Of a DNA stretch of 64,000 nt, positions 1-8,223 are shown one piece after another (position 1 is the first letter of the stretch; every line of letters begins with the position of its first letter). The position numbers and the translations under genes were made by a program. The stretch comes from Aerophototrophica crusticola. Its GTDB lineage: Bacteria; Pseudomonadota; Alphaproteobacteria; Azospirillales; Azospirillaceae. The stretch is taken from NCBI GenBank assembly GCA_001939945.1, contig MOEB01000007.1, positions 90,577-154,576 on the forward strand, in the 5' to 3' direction. Under the pieces are notes generated by a model. The model did not search any database. It worked only from the letters and a program-made list of their open reading frames with translations, and had not been told where the DNA came from.

Positions 1-1
1 G

Positions 2-400
2 GGGGTGCTGGCCCGGCTGTGGCTGCTGACGGGAGAGGAGGCCTATCGCCAGCGGGCCGACGCGCTGGTGGATGCCTTCAGTGGCGAGCTGACCCGCAAC
101 TTCTTCCCCCTGGCCACCTGGCTGAACGGGATCGAGCTGCTGGAGACGGCGGTGCAGGTGGTGGTGGCTGGGGAACCGGGGGCGGCGGACACGCGCGCCC
201 TGCTGGCGGCCGTCCATGGCCTGTCCCTGCCCACCCTGGTGCTGACACCCTTGGCGCCGGGCATGGCCCTGCCGGAGGGGCACCCGGCCGCAGGCAAGGG
301 CTTGGTGGATGGCAAGGCCGCGGCCTATGTCTGCCGTTATGGCAGTTGCGGCCTGCCGGTCACCGACCCGGCGGAACTGACGAAGGCGCTGGGCGGCTGA
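2..400 (+). CDS. Thioredoxin-domain (DUF255/YyaL-like) protein, C-terminal end
   Basis: This is the last 132 residues of a protein whose start lies before the window; the reading frame is open from base 2. The C-terminal part resembles the YyaL/SPATA20 family (DUF255 thioredoxin domain followed by an alpha/alpha barrel), judging from the late segment with the pattern AAYVCRYGSCGLPVTDP, which is typical of the family's tail, and from the preceding helical stretch. The molecular function of the family is poorly known. Its stop codon overlaps the start of the next gene (TGATG), so the two are probably co-transcribed. Family assignment rests on the tail only. Confidence 0.6.
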   Translation, partial: GVLARLWLLTGEEAYRQRADALVDAFSGELTRNFFPLATWLNGIELLETAVQVVVAGEPGAADTRALLAAVHGLSLPTLVLTPLAPGMALPEGHPAAGKGLVDGKAAAYVCRYGSCGLPVTDPAELTKALGG

Positions 401-1752
401 TGCGGCTGGGACGGGGGAGCGGGGCCGCCCTGCTGGCCTTGGCGCTGCTGGCGCGGCCGGCCGTGGCGGAGACGCGCACGGAGCTGCTCGACCGCACCCT
501 GGCGGCCCTGGTGGCGGACAAGACGGCGCCGGTCAGCGGGGTGGCGCTGGTGGTGCTGGACAAGGGGCGGGAGGCCTTTGCCAACGCCGCCGGGCTGGCC
601 GTCATCGACCCGGCGGACCCGGCCCGGCAGCAGGCCCTGGACGTGGACACGCCCGTGCGGGTGGCCAGCATCTCAAAGCTGGCGGTGGCGATCACGGCGC
701 TGCGGCTGGTGGAGGAGGGCAAGCTGACCCTCGACGGGGATGCCGGCGCGGTGCTGGGCTTTGCCTTACGCAACCCGCATTGGCCTGACCGCCCCATCAC
801 CCTGCGCCATTTGCTGACCCATACCAGCAGCCTGCGCGACGGGGAGGTCTATGCCCTGCCGGTGCAGCACAGCCTGGAGGAGCTGGTGCGGCCCGGCGGC
901 CCCTGGGACAAGGACGGCAGCCGCTGGGCCAAGCCGGACGGCGACGGCAGGGACCGCGGGCCCGGCGCCTGGTTCAGCTACGCCAACATCAATCTGGGCG
1001 TCGTCGCCACCATGATGGAGCGGGTGACGGGGGAACGGTTCGACTCGACCGTGGACCGGGTGCTGTTCCGGCCCCTGGGCATCCAGGCCGGCTTCGACGT
1101 GCGTCGCCTGCCCGACCCCGCCTTTGCCAAGCTGGCCCCGGTCTACCGCAAGGTGACGGGGGAGGTGAGCGACCCTGGGGGTACCTGGTCGGCCCAGGTG
1201 GACGATCACCGGGGCGTCCGGCCCGACGGCTTCGTCAGCCCCTTCGGCGTGACGGCGACACTTCCCCTGTCCGCCTACCAGCCCGGCCGCAACGCCACCA
1301 CCCTGGCGCCCCAGGGCGGCCTGCGCATCTCCGCCCGCGGCCTTGCCCGCATGCTGCGGGTCCTGCTGGACCGCGGGACGGTGGACGGGGTGCGGGTGCT
1401 GAGGCCGGAAACGGTGGACGCCATGCTCGCGCCCGCCTGGGCCTTCCCGAATGGTGATGGTGACACCGAACGCGGGCTGTACCAGCGCTGGGGCCTGGGC
1501 GTGCATTGCCTGAACACGGGGGAGGGCGACCGCATCGCCCCTGGCGCCCCTATGCTGTGCGGGCACCTGGGTGATGCCTATGGCCTGATCGGCGGGGCGT
1601 TGGTGGACCCGGCCGGGGGCTGGGGGTTCGTCTACCTGGTCACCGGCACCAGCCTGGACTCCGCCGACGCTTCCATCCCGCCCTCGGCCCTGACACGGTG
1701 GGAAACCACCATCGGCAGGGCCGTGCTGGAGGGCAGGGCACCCGGGCGGTGA
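400..1752 (+). CDS. Serine hydrolase, beta-lactamase class C / PBP4* family, exported
   Basis: A 450-residue protein with an N-terminal signal peptide (about residues 1-23, ending ARPAVA). The class C serine hydrolase signature is visible: SISK at residues 90-93 (catalytic Ser90 and Lys93) and a YAN motif in WFSYANINLG as the YxN element. Members are periplasmic esterases, D-aminopeptidases or peptidoglycan peptidases; the substrate cannot be read from sequence. The start is the ATG overlapping the previous stop codon, which fits the signal peptide. An extension upstream in this frame would only read through the preceding gene. Confidence 0.85.
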   Translation: MRLGRGSGAALLALALLARPAVAETRTELLDRTLAALVADKTAPVSGVALVVLDKGREAFANAAGLAVIDPADPARQQALDVDTPVRVASISKLAVAITALRLVEEGKLTLDGDAGAVLGFALRNPHWPDRPITLRHLLTHTSSLRDGEVYALPVQHSLEELVRPGGPWDKDGSRWAKPDGDGRDRGPGAWFSYANINLGVVATMMERVTGERFDSTVDRVLFRPLGIQAGFDVRRLPDPAFAKLAPVYRKVTGEVSDPGGTWSAQVDDHRGVRPDGFVSPFGVTATLPLSAYQPGRNATTLAPQGGLRISARGLARMLRVLLDRGTVDGVRVLRPETVDAMLAPAWAFPNGDGDTERGLYQRWGLGVHCLNTGEGDRIAPGAPMLCGHLGDAYGLIGGALVDPAGGWGFVYLVTGTSLDSADASIPPSALTRWETTIGRAVLEGRAPGR

Positions 1753-1758
1753 CACCAG

Positions 1759-1798
1759 CGGCCCAAGCCCGCGGACGCGGGTGCCTGAGAGGGCGCCA
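1759..1798. repeat. Fragment of the GC-rich 'GGCTTGG' intergenic repeat family
   Basis: A short piece containing CCAAGCCCGCGGACGCGGG followed by GTGCCTGAGAGGGCG. It matches one half of the longer palindromic repeat seen near 15190, 17981, 38411 and 45901. It lies in the 174-base spacer after the serine hydrolase, where nothing else is recognisable. Confidence 0.5.
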
Positions 1799-1926
1799 TG
1801 AACATCGCGTTACCCCCGCTTTCCCTGCCGTGACAAGCGCTTGGCTGCTTAGTATCGTGCCGCCGAACCGTTCGGCGCCCGCCACCGACCCTGGGCGCCG
1901 TGCCATCAAGCAAACAGGGGGCAGGC

Positions 1927-2625
1927 ATGACCGAGGTTACCATCCAGGCCAAGGACGGCGGCAGCTTTACCGGCTATCTGGCCCTGCCCGCGGGCGGCAA
2001 GGGCCCCGGCATGGTCGTGATCCAGGAGATCTTCGGGGTCAACGACGTGATGCGCGGCCTGTGCGACCAGTACGCGGCCCAGGGATACGTCGCCCTCTGC
2101 CCCGACCTGTTCTGGCGGCAGGAACCGGGCATCCAGATTTCCGACAAGACGGATGCGGAATGGCAGAAGGCCTTCCAGCTCTACCAGGGCTTCAACGAGG
2201 CCAAGGGTGTAGAGGACCTGATCGCCACGCTGGATTTCCTGCGCGGGCATGAGGCCGTCACCGGCAAGATCGGCAGCGTCGGCTACTGCCTGGGCGGCAA
2301 GCTGGCCTATCTGATGGCCACCCGCTCCGACGCGGATGCCAATGTCAGCTATTACGGCGTCGGCATCGATGGCGCGCTGGGGGAGGCCACGGCCATCGAC
2401 AAGCCGCTGCTGATGCACATGGCCGGCAAGGACAAGTTCGTGCCGCCCGAAGCGCAGGAAAAGATCAAGGCCACCCTGTCCGACAACCCGCTGGTCACCA
2501 TCCACGCCTACCCGGACCAGGACCACGCCTTCGCTCGCACCGACGGCATCCATTGGGACCCGGAGGCCGCGAAGGCCGCCAACGAGCGCACGGCCGCTTT
2601 CTTCTCCCGGTATCTGAAGAGCTGA
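1927..2625 (+). CDS. Dienelactone hydrolase family protein
   Basis: A 232-residue cytoplasmic alpha/beta hydrolase. The dienelactone hydrolase catalytic triad is visible: Cys121 in GYCLGG, Asp169 in AGKDKF and His200 in DQDHAF, with the family's QEIFG element (Glu34) near the N-terminus. The length matches the family (about 230). Members hydrolyse dienelactone in chlorocatechol breakdown or act as general carboxymethylenebutenolidase-like esterases; there are no aromatic-degradation genes here, so a general esterase role is more likely. The start at the ATG after AACAGGGGGCAGGC gives a normal family N-terminus; the longer frame upstream has no support. Confidence 0.9.
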   Translation: MTEVTIQAKDGGSFTGYLALPAGGKGPGMVVIQEIFGVNDVMRGLCDQYAAQGYVALCPDLFWRQEPGIQISDKTDAEWQKAFQLYQGFNEAKGVEDLIATLDFLRGHEAVTGKIGSVGYCLGGKLAYLMATRSDADANVSYYGVGIDGALGEATAIDKPLLMHMAGKDKFVPPEAQEKIKATLSDNPLVTIHAYPDQDHAFARTDGIHWDPEAAKAANERTAAFFSRYLKS

Positions 2626-2694
2626 TCCATCATGCCTGGAGTGGGTGTCGCGCGGCACCCGCCCCTTATCTTTTCCCAATTCCGGAGCCATCCC

Positions 2695-3669
2695 ATGCCC
2701 CACGCCATCCGCATCCACCAGCACGGCGGCCCCGAGGTCCTGGCGTGGGAGGAGGTCGAGGTGGGGGAACCGGGCCCGGGGCAGGTGCGGCTGCGGCACA
2801 CGGCCGTCGGGCTGAACTTCATCGACGTCTACCACCGCACAGGCCTGTACCCCATCCCGCTGCCCTTTTCGCCGGGGTCGGAAGGGGCAGGGGTGGTGGA
2901 GGCGGTGGGACCCGGGGTGACCAACCTGAAGCCCGGCGACCGGGTGGGCTATTGCACTGCCGGGGTGGGCGGCTATGCGGAGGTGCGGCTGGCCCCGGCG
3001 GACAAGCTGGTGCCCCTGCCGGACTGGCTGGATGACCAGACAGCCGCCGCCATGTTGCTGCAGGGCATGACCGCCCGCTACCTGCTGCGCAAGACCTATC
3101 CGGTGCGGGCGGGGGACACGGTGCTGGTCCATGCCGCGGCCGGCGGGGTGGGGCTGATCGCCTGCCAGTGGGCCAATGCCCTGGGCGCCACGGTGATCGG
3201 CACTGTGGGCTCTGCCGCCAAAGCGGAACTGGCCCGCGCCCACGGCTGCCACCACGTCATCAACTATGCGCAAGAGGACTTCGCCGCCCGCACGCGGGAG
3301 CTGACCGGCGGGCGCGGGGTGGAGGTGGTCTATGACGGTATCGGCAAGGACACCTTCGAGAAGAGCCTGGATTGCCTGAAGCTGCGCGGCTTCATGGTCA
3401 CCTTCGGCAACGCCAGCGGCCCCGTGCCGCCCATGCCGCCGGCCTTGCTGGGCCAGAAGGGCGGCCTGTTCCTGACCCGCCCGTCACTCGCCCACTATAC
3501 CGCCACGCGGGATGAGCTGCTGGAAACGGCGGCGGACCTGTTCGGCGTGGTGCGGGACGGCCGGGTGAAGATCAACGTCCACCAGACCTTCGCCCTGAAG
3601 GACGCCGCGGAGGCGCACCGGGCGCTGGAGGCGCGGAAGACCACCGGCTCCACGGTGCTGCTGCCGTGA
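2695..3669 (+). CDS. NADPH:quinone oxidoreductase (zinc-free MDR family)
   Basis: A 324-residue medium-chain dehydrogenase/reductase of the quinone oxidoreductase type. It has the N-terminal GroES-like fold with the family pattern GLNFIDVYHRTGLYP and SPGSEGAG, then the nucleotide-binding AAAGGVGL motif. The structural zinc cysteines of alcohol dehydrogenases are absent, as expected for Qor. It should reduce quinones with NADPH in one-electron steps. The start follows a GGAG sequence. Its stop codon TGA shares a base with the parS-like palindrome immediately downstream. Confidence 0.9.
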   Translation: MPHAIRIHQHGGPEVLAWEEVEVGEPGPGQVRLRHTAVGLNFIDVYHRTGLYPIPLPFSPGSEGAGVVEAVGPGVTNLKPGDRVGYCTAGVGGYAEVRLAPADKLVPLPDWLDDQTAAAMLLQGMTARYLLRKTYPVRAGDTVLVHAAAGGVGLIACQWANALGATVIGTVGSAAKAELARAHGCHHVINYAQEDFAARTRELTGGRGVEVVYDGIGKDTFEKSLDCLKLRGFMVTFGNASGPVPPMPPALLGQKGGLFLTRPSLAHYTATRDELLETAADLFGVVRDGRVKINVHQTFALKDAAEAHRALEARKTTGSTVLLP

Positions 3670-3686
3670 TGTTCCACGTGGAACAT
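3669..3686. promoter_or_regulatory. parS: parS centromere site (ParB binding)
   Basis: An 18-bp perfect palindrome, ATGTTCCACGTGGAACAT. Its central 16 bases match the bacterial parS consensus (TGTTNCACGTGNAACA) with a symmetrical C/G variant known from several proteobacteria. ParB binds parS and the ParABS system segregates the replicated origin. It lies about 4.4 kb from the candidate oriC, which is where parS is expected. It overlaps the last base of the quinone reductase stop codon. Confidence 0.85.
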
Positions 3687-3705
3687 GGAAGTGCAGGGCA
3701 CGTGA

Positions 3706-3891
3706 GGTCACCCCGGGCTTGACCCGGGGTCCTCGGGATCGGCCGATGCAGATCACCGAAAGCCACGCTTTTCCTTATCCTGCACCCACTTTCGAATTCG
3801 AAAGTCGCGTTTGGTGCAAATCCCGGGGGCCCGCTGCCGCCCCTTGGCACATCGGCTTTCCCAAGGACCCTGGGTCAAGCCCGGGGTGACT
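3706..3891. repeat. Intergenic inverted repeat (CCCCGGGCTTGACCCGGGG type)
   Basis: Two arms face each other: 3706-3733 (GGTCACCCCGGGCTTGAC then CCGGGGTCCT) and 3864-3891, its near-exact reverse complement. About 130 bases of unrelated sequence separate them. This is a common class of alphaproteobacterial intergenic repeat. Each arm also contains its own small palindrome around CTTGAC. It fills the space between the convergent quinone reductase and dnaQ genes and may act at the ends of both transcripts. Confidence 0.7.
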
Positions 3892-3903
3892 CCGTGCTTG
3901 GCA

Positions 3904-4593
3904 TCAACCGGCCTTCTCCCCGAACCACAGCGGCGGGGCCTTGAAGCCTTTCAGGAAGGCCTCGTGGGCTGCCAGCTCCTCCGCGGAGGGCGCATGCGGG
4001 CGGGCGGGGCGGAAGGGGCGCTCGACCTTCACGATTGCCCCGCCCGACGCGTTGGTGGGACCGCCGGCCAGGACCAAGTCCGGCTGCCGGCCGCCCATCA
4101 GCTCCAGGTAAACCTCGGCCAGCAGTTGGGCGTCCAGCAACGCGCCGTGCAGGGTGCGGTTGGAGTTGTCGATCTCAAACCGGCGGCACAGGGCGTCCAG
4201 GCTGGCGGGGGCGCCGGGGAAGCGGCGGCGGGCCACCTGCACCGTGTCCAGCACCGGGTTGCGCAACGGCTTCATGCCGATGCGCGCCAGTTCCGCGTTC
4301 AGGAAGCCCATGTCGAAGCTGGCATTGTGGATCACCAGCTGCGCGTCGCCGATGAACTCCAGGAAGTCGCCGACCTTCTGGGAGAACAGCGGCTTGTCGC
4401 TCAGGAATTCCGTGGACAGGCCGTGGACGGCGAAGGCCTCCGCCGGCATGTCGCGCTCGGGGTTCAGGTAGACGTGGAAATGGTTGCCGGTGCTGACATG
4501 GTTCAGCAGCTCCACGCAGCCGATCTCCACCACCCGGTCGCCGTTCAGGGCGTCGATGCCGGTGGTCTCGGTATCCAGCACGATCTCGCGCAT
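3904..4593 (-). CDS. dnaQ: DNA polymerase III subunit epsilon (3'-5' proofreading exonuclease)
   Basis: A 229-residue proofreading exonuclease of the replicative polymerase. All DEDDh motifs are visible: Exo I DTET (Asp7, Glu9), Exo II NASFDMGFLN (Asp94), and Exo III HGALLDAQLLAE (His149, Asp154). The length and the tail beyond residue 180, which binds the alpha subunit, fit the family. It is the last gene of the leftward run ppsR-maf-aroE-coaE-dnaQ and lies 16 bases after coaE, so it is probably in the same operon. This gene order beside the origin is conserved in alphaproteobacteria. Confidence 0.96.
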   Translation of the reverse strand: MREIVLDTETTGIDALNGDRVVEIGCVELLNHVSTGNHFHVYLNPERDMPAEAFAVHGLSTEFLSDKPLFSQKVGDFLEFIGDAQLVIHNASFDMGFLNAELARIGMKPLRNPVLDTVQVARRRFPGAPASLDALCRRFEIDNSNRTLHGALLDAQLLAEVYLELMGGRQPDLVLAGGPTNASGGAIVKVERPFRPARPHAPSAEELAAHEAFLKGFKAPPLWFGEKAG

Positions 4594-4609
4594 GGGGGCG
4601 GTCCTGATA

Positions 4610-5251
4610 TCACGGGGACTGGTAATGGCGGCTGCGGGGGATGGGGGGCCAGACCCGGCCCCGCTGTCCCCGCAGCATCCTGACGATGCCCGCCAACTTG
4701 GTCAACGTGTAGCGCTTGCCAAGGCCCGTGGGCACCACATGCTCCGCCTGCCGGCGCTTGTCACGGTCGGGCATCTGCCGGGCCAGGATGGTGGCCAGCT
4801 TCTGCGGCGTCATCCCGGGCCGGGCCAGCACCCGGCGGCGCTGGATGAAACCTGGGGCGGTGACCACCACCACCTGGTCCACCCGGTTGCGGCCCCGGCT
4901 TTCAAACAGCAGGGGGATGTCCAGCACGGCGACCGGCACCCGGGCCCGGGCGCACCGGCGCAGGAACTGGTCACCCGCCTGCCGCACCAGCGGGTGGACC
5001 ACGGCTTCCAGCTTCTTCAACGCGGTGGGGTCGGCCACCACGATGGCGGACAGGGCGGCGCGGTCCACGGCCCCGTCGCGGATGGCCTGGGGATAGAGGG
5101 CGGCGATGCGCGGAACGGCGCCGCCGCCCCGGGCATAAAGTTTGTGGACGACGGCGTCGGCATCATGCACCGGGCAGCCCAGCCGGCGCAGCATGCCGGC
5201 GGCCGTGCTCTTGCCCATGCCGATGGAGCCGGTCAGGCCAAGGACGATCAA
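4610..5251 (-). CDS. coaE: Dephospho-CoA kinase
   Basis: A 213-residue kinase for the last step of coenzyme A synthesis (ATP-dependent 3'-phosphorylation of dephospho-CoA). The P-loop GSIGMGKST is at residues 8-16, followed by the DADAVVH element and a lid-like segment RQMPDRDKRRQAE. The start is taken as TTG at 5251, which overlaps the aroE stop codon; a longer frame upstream exists but runs antisense-free inside aroE and has no family similarity. The start is tight against LGLTGSIG, as normal for the family. Confidence 0.93.
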   Translation of the reverse strand: MIVLGLTGSIGMGKSTAAGMLRRLGCPVHDADAVVHKLYARGGGAVPRIAALYPQAIRDGAVDRAALSAIVVADPTALKKLEAVVHPLVRQAGDQFLRRCARARVPVAVLDIPLLFESRGRNRVDQVVVVTAPGFIQRRRVLARPGMTPQKLATILARQMPDRDKRRQAEHVVPTGLGKRYTLTKLAGIVRMLRGQRGRVWPPIPRSRHYQSP

Positions 5252-6090
5252 ATCCCCTCCAGCACGAAACGGCGCAGGGCAGGGGTCACCTGGGGGAGCA
5301 GGCCGAACCAGGCCTGGAAACCCGGGCGGGCCTGGTGCAGCAGCATGCCCAGCCCGTCCACGATCGGGTTGCCCCGCCGCTTCGCCTCCGCCAACAGGGG
5401 CGTCAACAGCGGGGTATAGACGATGTCCGTCACCACGGCGGCCGGGGGCAGGGCGGCGAGGTCCAGCTCCAATGCCGGCTGGCCCTGCATCCCCTGGGTG
5501 GTGGTGTTGACCAGCAACCCTGAGTCGGCCAGGGCGCGGCCCCGCCATTCCCAGGGGATCACGGTGACGGCGGCGCCCAGGTCGGCGGCCAGCTCCTCCG
5601 CCTTGGCCCGGGTGCGGTTGACCACCCGCAGCTCCGGCACGCCCATGTCCAGCAGGGCCACGGCCACGGCCCGGGCGGCCCCGCCGGCCCCGACCACCAT
5701 CGCGGGCCCCGCCGCGGGCTGCCAGTCCGGCGCGCCTTCCCGCAGGTTTTCCGCGAAGCCGAAGGCGTCGGTGTTGCGGCCCTCCAGGCTGCCGTCGGGG
5801 CGGACGATGACGGTGTTCACCGCCTTGATCCGCCGCGCCGCCGGGTCCAGCACGTCAACGATGCGGAACGCCGCCTCCTTGTGCGGCACAGTGACGTTGC
5901 AGCCCTTCATTCCCAGGGCGGGCAGGGCGCGCAGGGCCTGGGCGATGCCGTCGGGCGGCACGGCCAGGGGGATGTAGGCGCCGTCGATGCCATAGCTCTC
6001 CAGCCAGTAACCGTGCAGCCGCGGGCTGCGGGAATGGCCCACCGGCCAGCCCATCACCCCCGCCACCTTGGCCTTGCCACTCAGGATCAT
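5248..6090 (-). CDS. aroE: Shikimate dehydrogenase
   Basis: A 280-residue NADP-dependent enzyme that reduces 3-dehydroshikimate to shikimate in aromatic amino acid synthesis. The shikimate-binding SRS (Ser20, Ser22), catalytic Lys71 in VPHKEAAF and Asp108 in GRNTDAFGF are all present, and the nucleotide loop GAGGAA is at about 134-139. The length is typical. It overlaps coaE by four bases. The upstream side, toward maf, holds a 245-base spacer with a palindromic repeat, so it may have its own promoter rather than depending only on the ppsR-maf transcript. Confidence 0.96.
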   Translation of the reverse strand: MILSGKAKVAGVMGWPVGHSRSPRLHGYWLESYGIDGAYIPLAVPPDGIAQALRALPALGMKGCNVTVPHKEAAFRIVDVLDPAARRIKAVNTVIVRPDGSLEGRNTDAFGFAENLREGAPDWQPAAGPAMVVGAGGAARAVAVALLDMGVPELRVVNRTRAKAEELAADLGAAVTVIPWEWRGRALADSGLLVNTTTQGMQGQPALELDLAALPPAAVVTDIVYTPLLTPLLAEAKRRGNPIVDGLGMLLHQARPGFQAWFGLLPQVTPALRRFVLEGI

Positions 6091-6176
6091 CGGTGCCCAT
6101 CCATAAGATATCCGGGACAGGGTAGGGGGTGCGCGCGTCCTGGGGAAGGGGGGAGATCATCAAGGACGGCAGCCAT

Positions 6177-6315
6177 CTTCCCCTCTCCCAACCGGGGAGA
6201 GGTCGCCTGCGCTAGCGGGCGGGTGAGGGGGTGTCTCCGCCGCACCGGGGCTGGACGTCTTGCTGCTCCCGGCACCCCCTCACCCCAACCCTCTCCCCGG
6301 CGGGGAGAGGGGGAA
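6177..6315. repeat. Intergenic inverted repeat (CTCTCCCCGGCGGGGAGAG type)
   Basis: Two facing copies of a widespread proteobacterial intergenic motif. Left part: 6177-6233, with CCCTCTCCCAACCGGGGAGA and then GGGTGAGGGGGTG. Right part: 6271-6315, with CACCCCCTCACCCC and CTCTCCCCGGCGGGGAGAG. Both parts fold on themselves and with each other. It fills the spacer between maf and aroE. There is no gene in it. Confidence 0.7.
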
Positions 6316-6335
6316 GTTGGCATCCTTCCACTGGC

Positions 6336-6950
6336 TCAAGCCAACACCACCCCACGCCCGCGCAGGAACCCCAGCAACGGCAGCAGGGGCAGGCCCAGGA
6401 TGGTGAAGAAGTCGCCGGTCACGTTCGTGAACAGCTGCGCCCCCAGCCCCTCCAGCTGGTAGCCGCCGACGCTGCCATGGGCCTTTTCCCCCACCGCGTC
6501 CAGGTAGCGTTCCAGGAAGTCTTCCCCCAGCGGCCGCATGGTCAGGGTGGCGTGGTCGGTGGTGTGCCAGACCCGGGCGCCGTTGTGGAAGACCACGGCG
6601 GCCGAGACAAGCCGATGGGTTTTCCCTGACAGGCGGCGGAGCTGGTCGCGGGCCCCGTCGCGGCCCACGGGCTTGTCGAACCAGGCGCCGCCGCATTCCA
6701 GCATCTGGTCGGCGCCGATGACATAGGTGCCGGGATAGCGGCGGGCGATCTTCTGGGCCTTCAACTCGGCCAGGGCTTCCGCCACCTCCTCCACCTTCAT
6801 GCCGGCGGCCTTGCAGGAGTGCTTGACCTCCTCCTCATCCACGGCCGCCGCCTCCGCATGCACCTCCAGCCCGGCATTCTCCAGCATCAGGCGGCGGGTG
6901 GCGCTGGCAGAGGCCAGGATGACCGGCTGGGTGGACAGGAACACGCTCAC
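6336..6950 (-). CDS. maf: Maf-family nucleoside triphosphate pyrophosphatase
   Basis: A 204-residue house-cleaning enzyme that hydrolyses non-canonical or modified nucleoside triphosphates to monophosphates. The N-terminal ASASATRR motif (residues 13-20) and GADQML with Asp81 as the likely general base are the family's active-site elements. It follows ppsR with a four-base overlap, as in the conserved alphaproteobacterial origin-side operon. Which nucleotide it prefers (UTP/dTTP or m7GTP) is not settled from sequence. Confidence 0.93.
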   Translation of the reverse strand: MSVFLSTQPVILASASATRRLMLENAGLEVHAEAAAVDEEEVKHSCKAAGMKVEEVAEALAELKAQKIARRYPGTYVIGADQMLECGGAWFDKPVGRDGARDQLRRLSGKTHRLVSAAVVFHNGARVWHTTDHATLTMRPLGEDFLERYLDAVGEKAHGSVGGYQLEGLGAQLFTNVTGDFFTILGLPLLPLLGFLRGRGVVLA

Positions 6951-7819
6951 GGCTTCACCTCCGCCGGGATGGCGCCGGGGCCGCGGCGCCGGGCCAGGAT
7001 CATCAGGATCTCGGCCGCCGTCTCCTCGATGCTGCGGCGGGTCACGTCCAGCACCGGCCAGCCCTTGCGGGTGAACAGGCGGCGGGCCTCCGTCAGCTCG
7101 GCGCGCACCTGCTCCGGGTCGGTATAGCTGGTGTCGTCGCCCTGGTTCAGCAGGCGCAGGCGGTTGCGCCGGATCTGCACCAGCCGCTCCGCATCCTTGG
7201 TCAGGCCGACGATCAGGGGGCGGGTGACCAGGTCCAGCTCCGCCGGCAGGGGCACGCCGGGGACATAGGGGATGTTGGCCGCCTTCACCCCCCGGTTCGC
7301 CAGGTAGATACAGGTGGGCGTCTTGGATGTCCGGCTGACGCCCACCAGGATCACGTCCGCCTCATGCAGGTCCCAGCCGCTCTGCCCGTCATCATGGTTC
7401 AGGGCGAAGTCCATGGCGTCGATGCGGCCGAAATATTCCGCGTCCAGCGCGTGCTGCCGGCCGGGCTGGCTCTGGCTCTCCAGGCCAAGGTAGGCGCCCA
7501 GGGCATTGATCAGCGGGTCCAGCACGGGGATGCAGGGCACGGCCAGGTCGCGGCAGGTGTCCTGCAGCTTGCGCCGCAGCTTGTCGTTCACCAGGGTGAA
7601 CATCACCAACCCTGGATTGTCCCTAATGCCTTCCATCACCATGTCCAGCTGCCGCTCGGTGCGGACCAGGTTCCAGAAATGCTCGATGGGCTGGACCCGG
7701 TCGAACTGGCTGACGCAGGCGCGGGCGACGGAATTGATCGTCTCCCCCGTGGCGTCGGACACCAGGTGCAGGTGGAAGGTCTTGGCAGGTGACGGGGGGG
7801 AGGGGGGGGCTGTGGACAT
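6947..7819 (-). CDS. ppsR: Pyruvate, phosphate dikinase regulatory protein (DUF299)
   Basis: A protein of about 290 residues of the DUF299 family, a bifunctional serine/threonine kinase and Pi-dependent phosphorylase that switches PEP synthase or pyruvate phosphate dikinase. The family start LHLVSDATGET (residues 17-27) and the P-loop-like VGVSRTSKTPT (about 159-169) are clear. The ATG at 7819 is chosen because it leaves a normal short leader; an ATG at 7852 and an open frame to 7981 are alternatives but would run into origin sequence. The N-terminus is encoded by runs of seven and eight C residues, which could slip. It is the gene directly left of oriC, as in Caulobacter. Confidence 0.92.
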   Translation of the reverse strand: MSTAPPSPPSPAKTFHLHLVSDATGETINSVARACVSQFDRVQPIEHFWNLVRTERQLDMVMEGIRDNPGLVMFTLVNDKLRRKLQDTCRDLAVPCIPVLDPLINALGAYLGLESQSQPGRQHALDAEYFGRIDAMDFALNHDDGQSGWDLHEADVILVGVSRTSKTPTCIYLANRGVKAANIPYVPGVPLPAELDLVTRPLIVGLTKDAERLVQIRRNRLRLLNQGDDTSYTDPEQVRAELTEARRLFTRKGWPVLDVTRRSIEETAAEILMILARRRGPGAIPAEVKP

Positions 7820-8223
7820 CTGTGGGGGAACCCTGGGAGAACCGGTGGGCATAGATAACCCGGAATCAGGTGTCCCCGCACCAGGGTCTGTTGACAGGCC
7901 GCTTGCTGGCCTTGGGATTGCCGCGTCGGGCTTGCCTGTGAATCCGGGACGAATCGGTTCGGAAGCGTTCCTTTTCCCCAAGACTCATGGTTCCGCAAGC
8001 CAAGCATCCATGCGGGTTGCGGCCGCGTACGCCCGGAGTTTTCCACAAAACTTTTCGCAGCCGCGAAAGCCGTCCGCGGCCTGTGGACAATCATGCGGAC
8101 AAATGGGAATTACCGATATCCACAGGCCCCACTACCCCTCCATCCCTTCCCTAAAAAACAGAGAGGGTAATAGGGGGGCCTGGGATAAGCTGACGGCCTG
8201 ACCTTGAACATGACGGACCTAGG
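7811..8223. other. oriC: Candidate chromosomal replication origin (oriC)
   Basis: The gap between the divergently pointing ppsR and hemE holds no gene but several words close to the DnaA box TTATCCACA. TTTTCCACA at 8039-8047, TTGTCCACA (reverse strand) at 8082-8090 and ATATCCACA at 8116-8124 each have one mismatch. Weaker ones are at 7811-7819 and 7936-7944 (reverse). An A-rich tract, CCCTAAAAAACAGAG near 8150-8164, could be the unwinding element. In Caulobacter and other alphaproteobacteria the origin sits exactly between hemE and the DUF299 gene. The nearby parS agrees. The site is inferred from synteny and boxes, not from strand asymmetry data. Confidence 0.8.
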
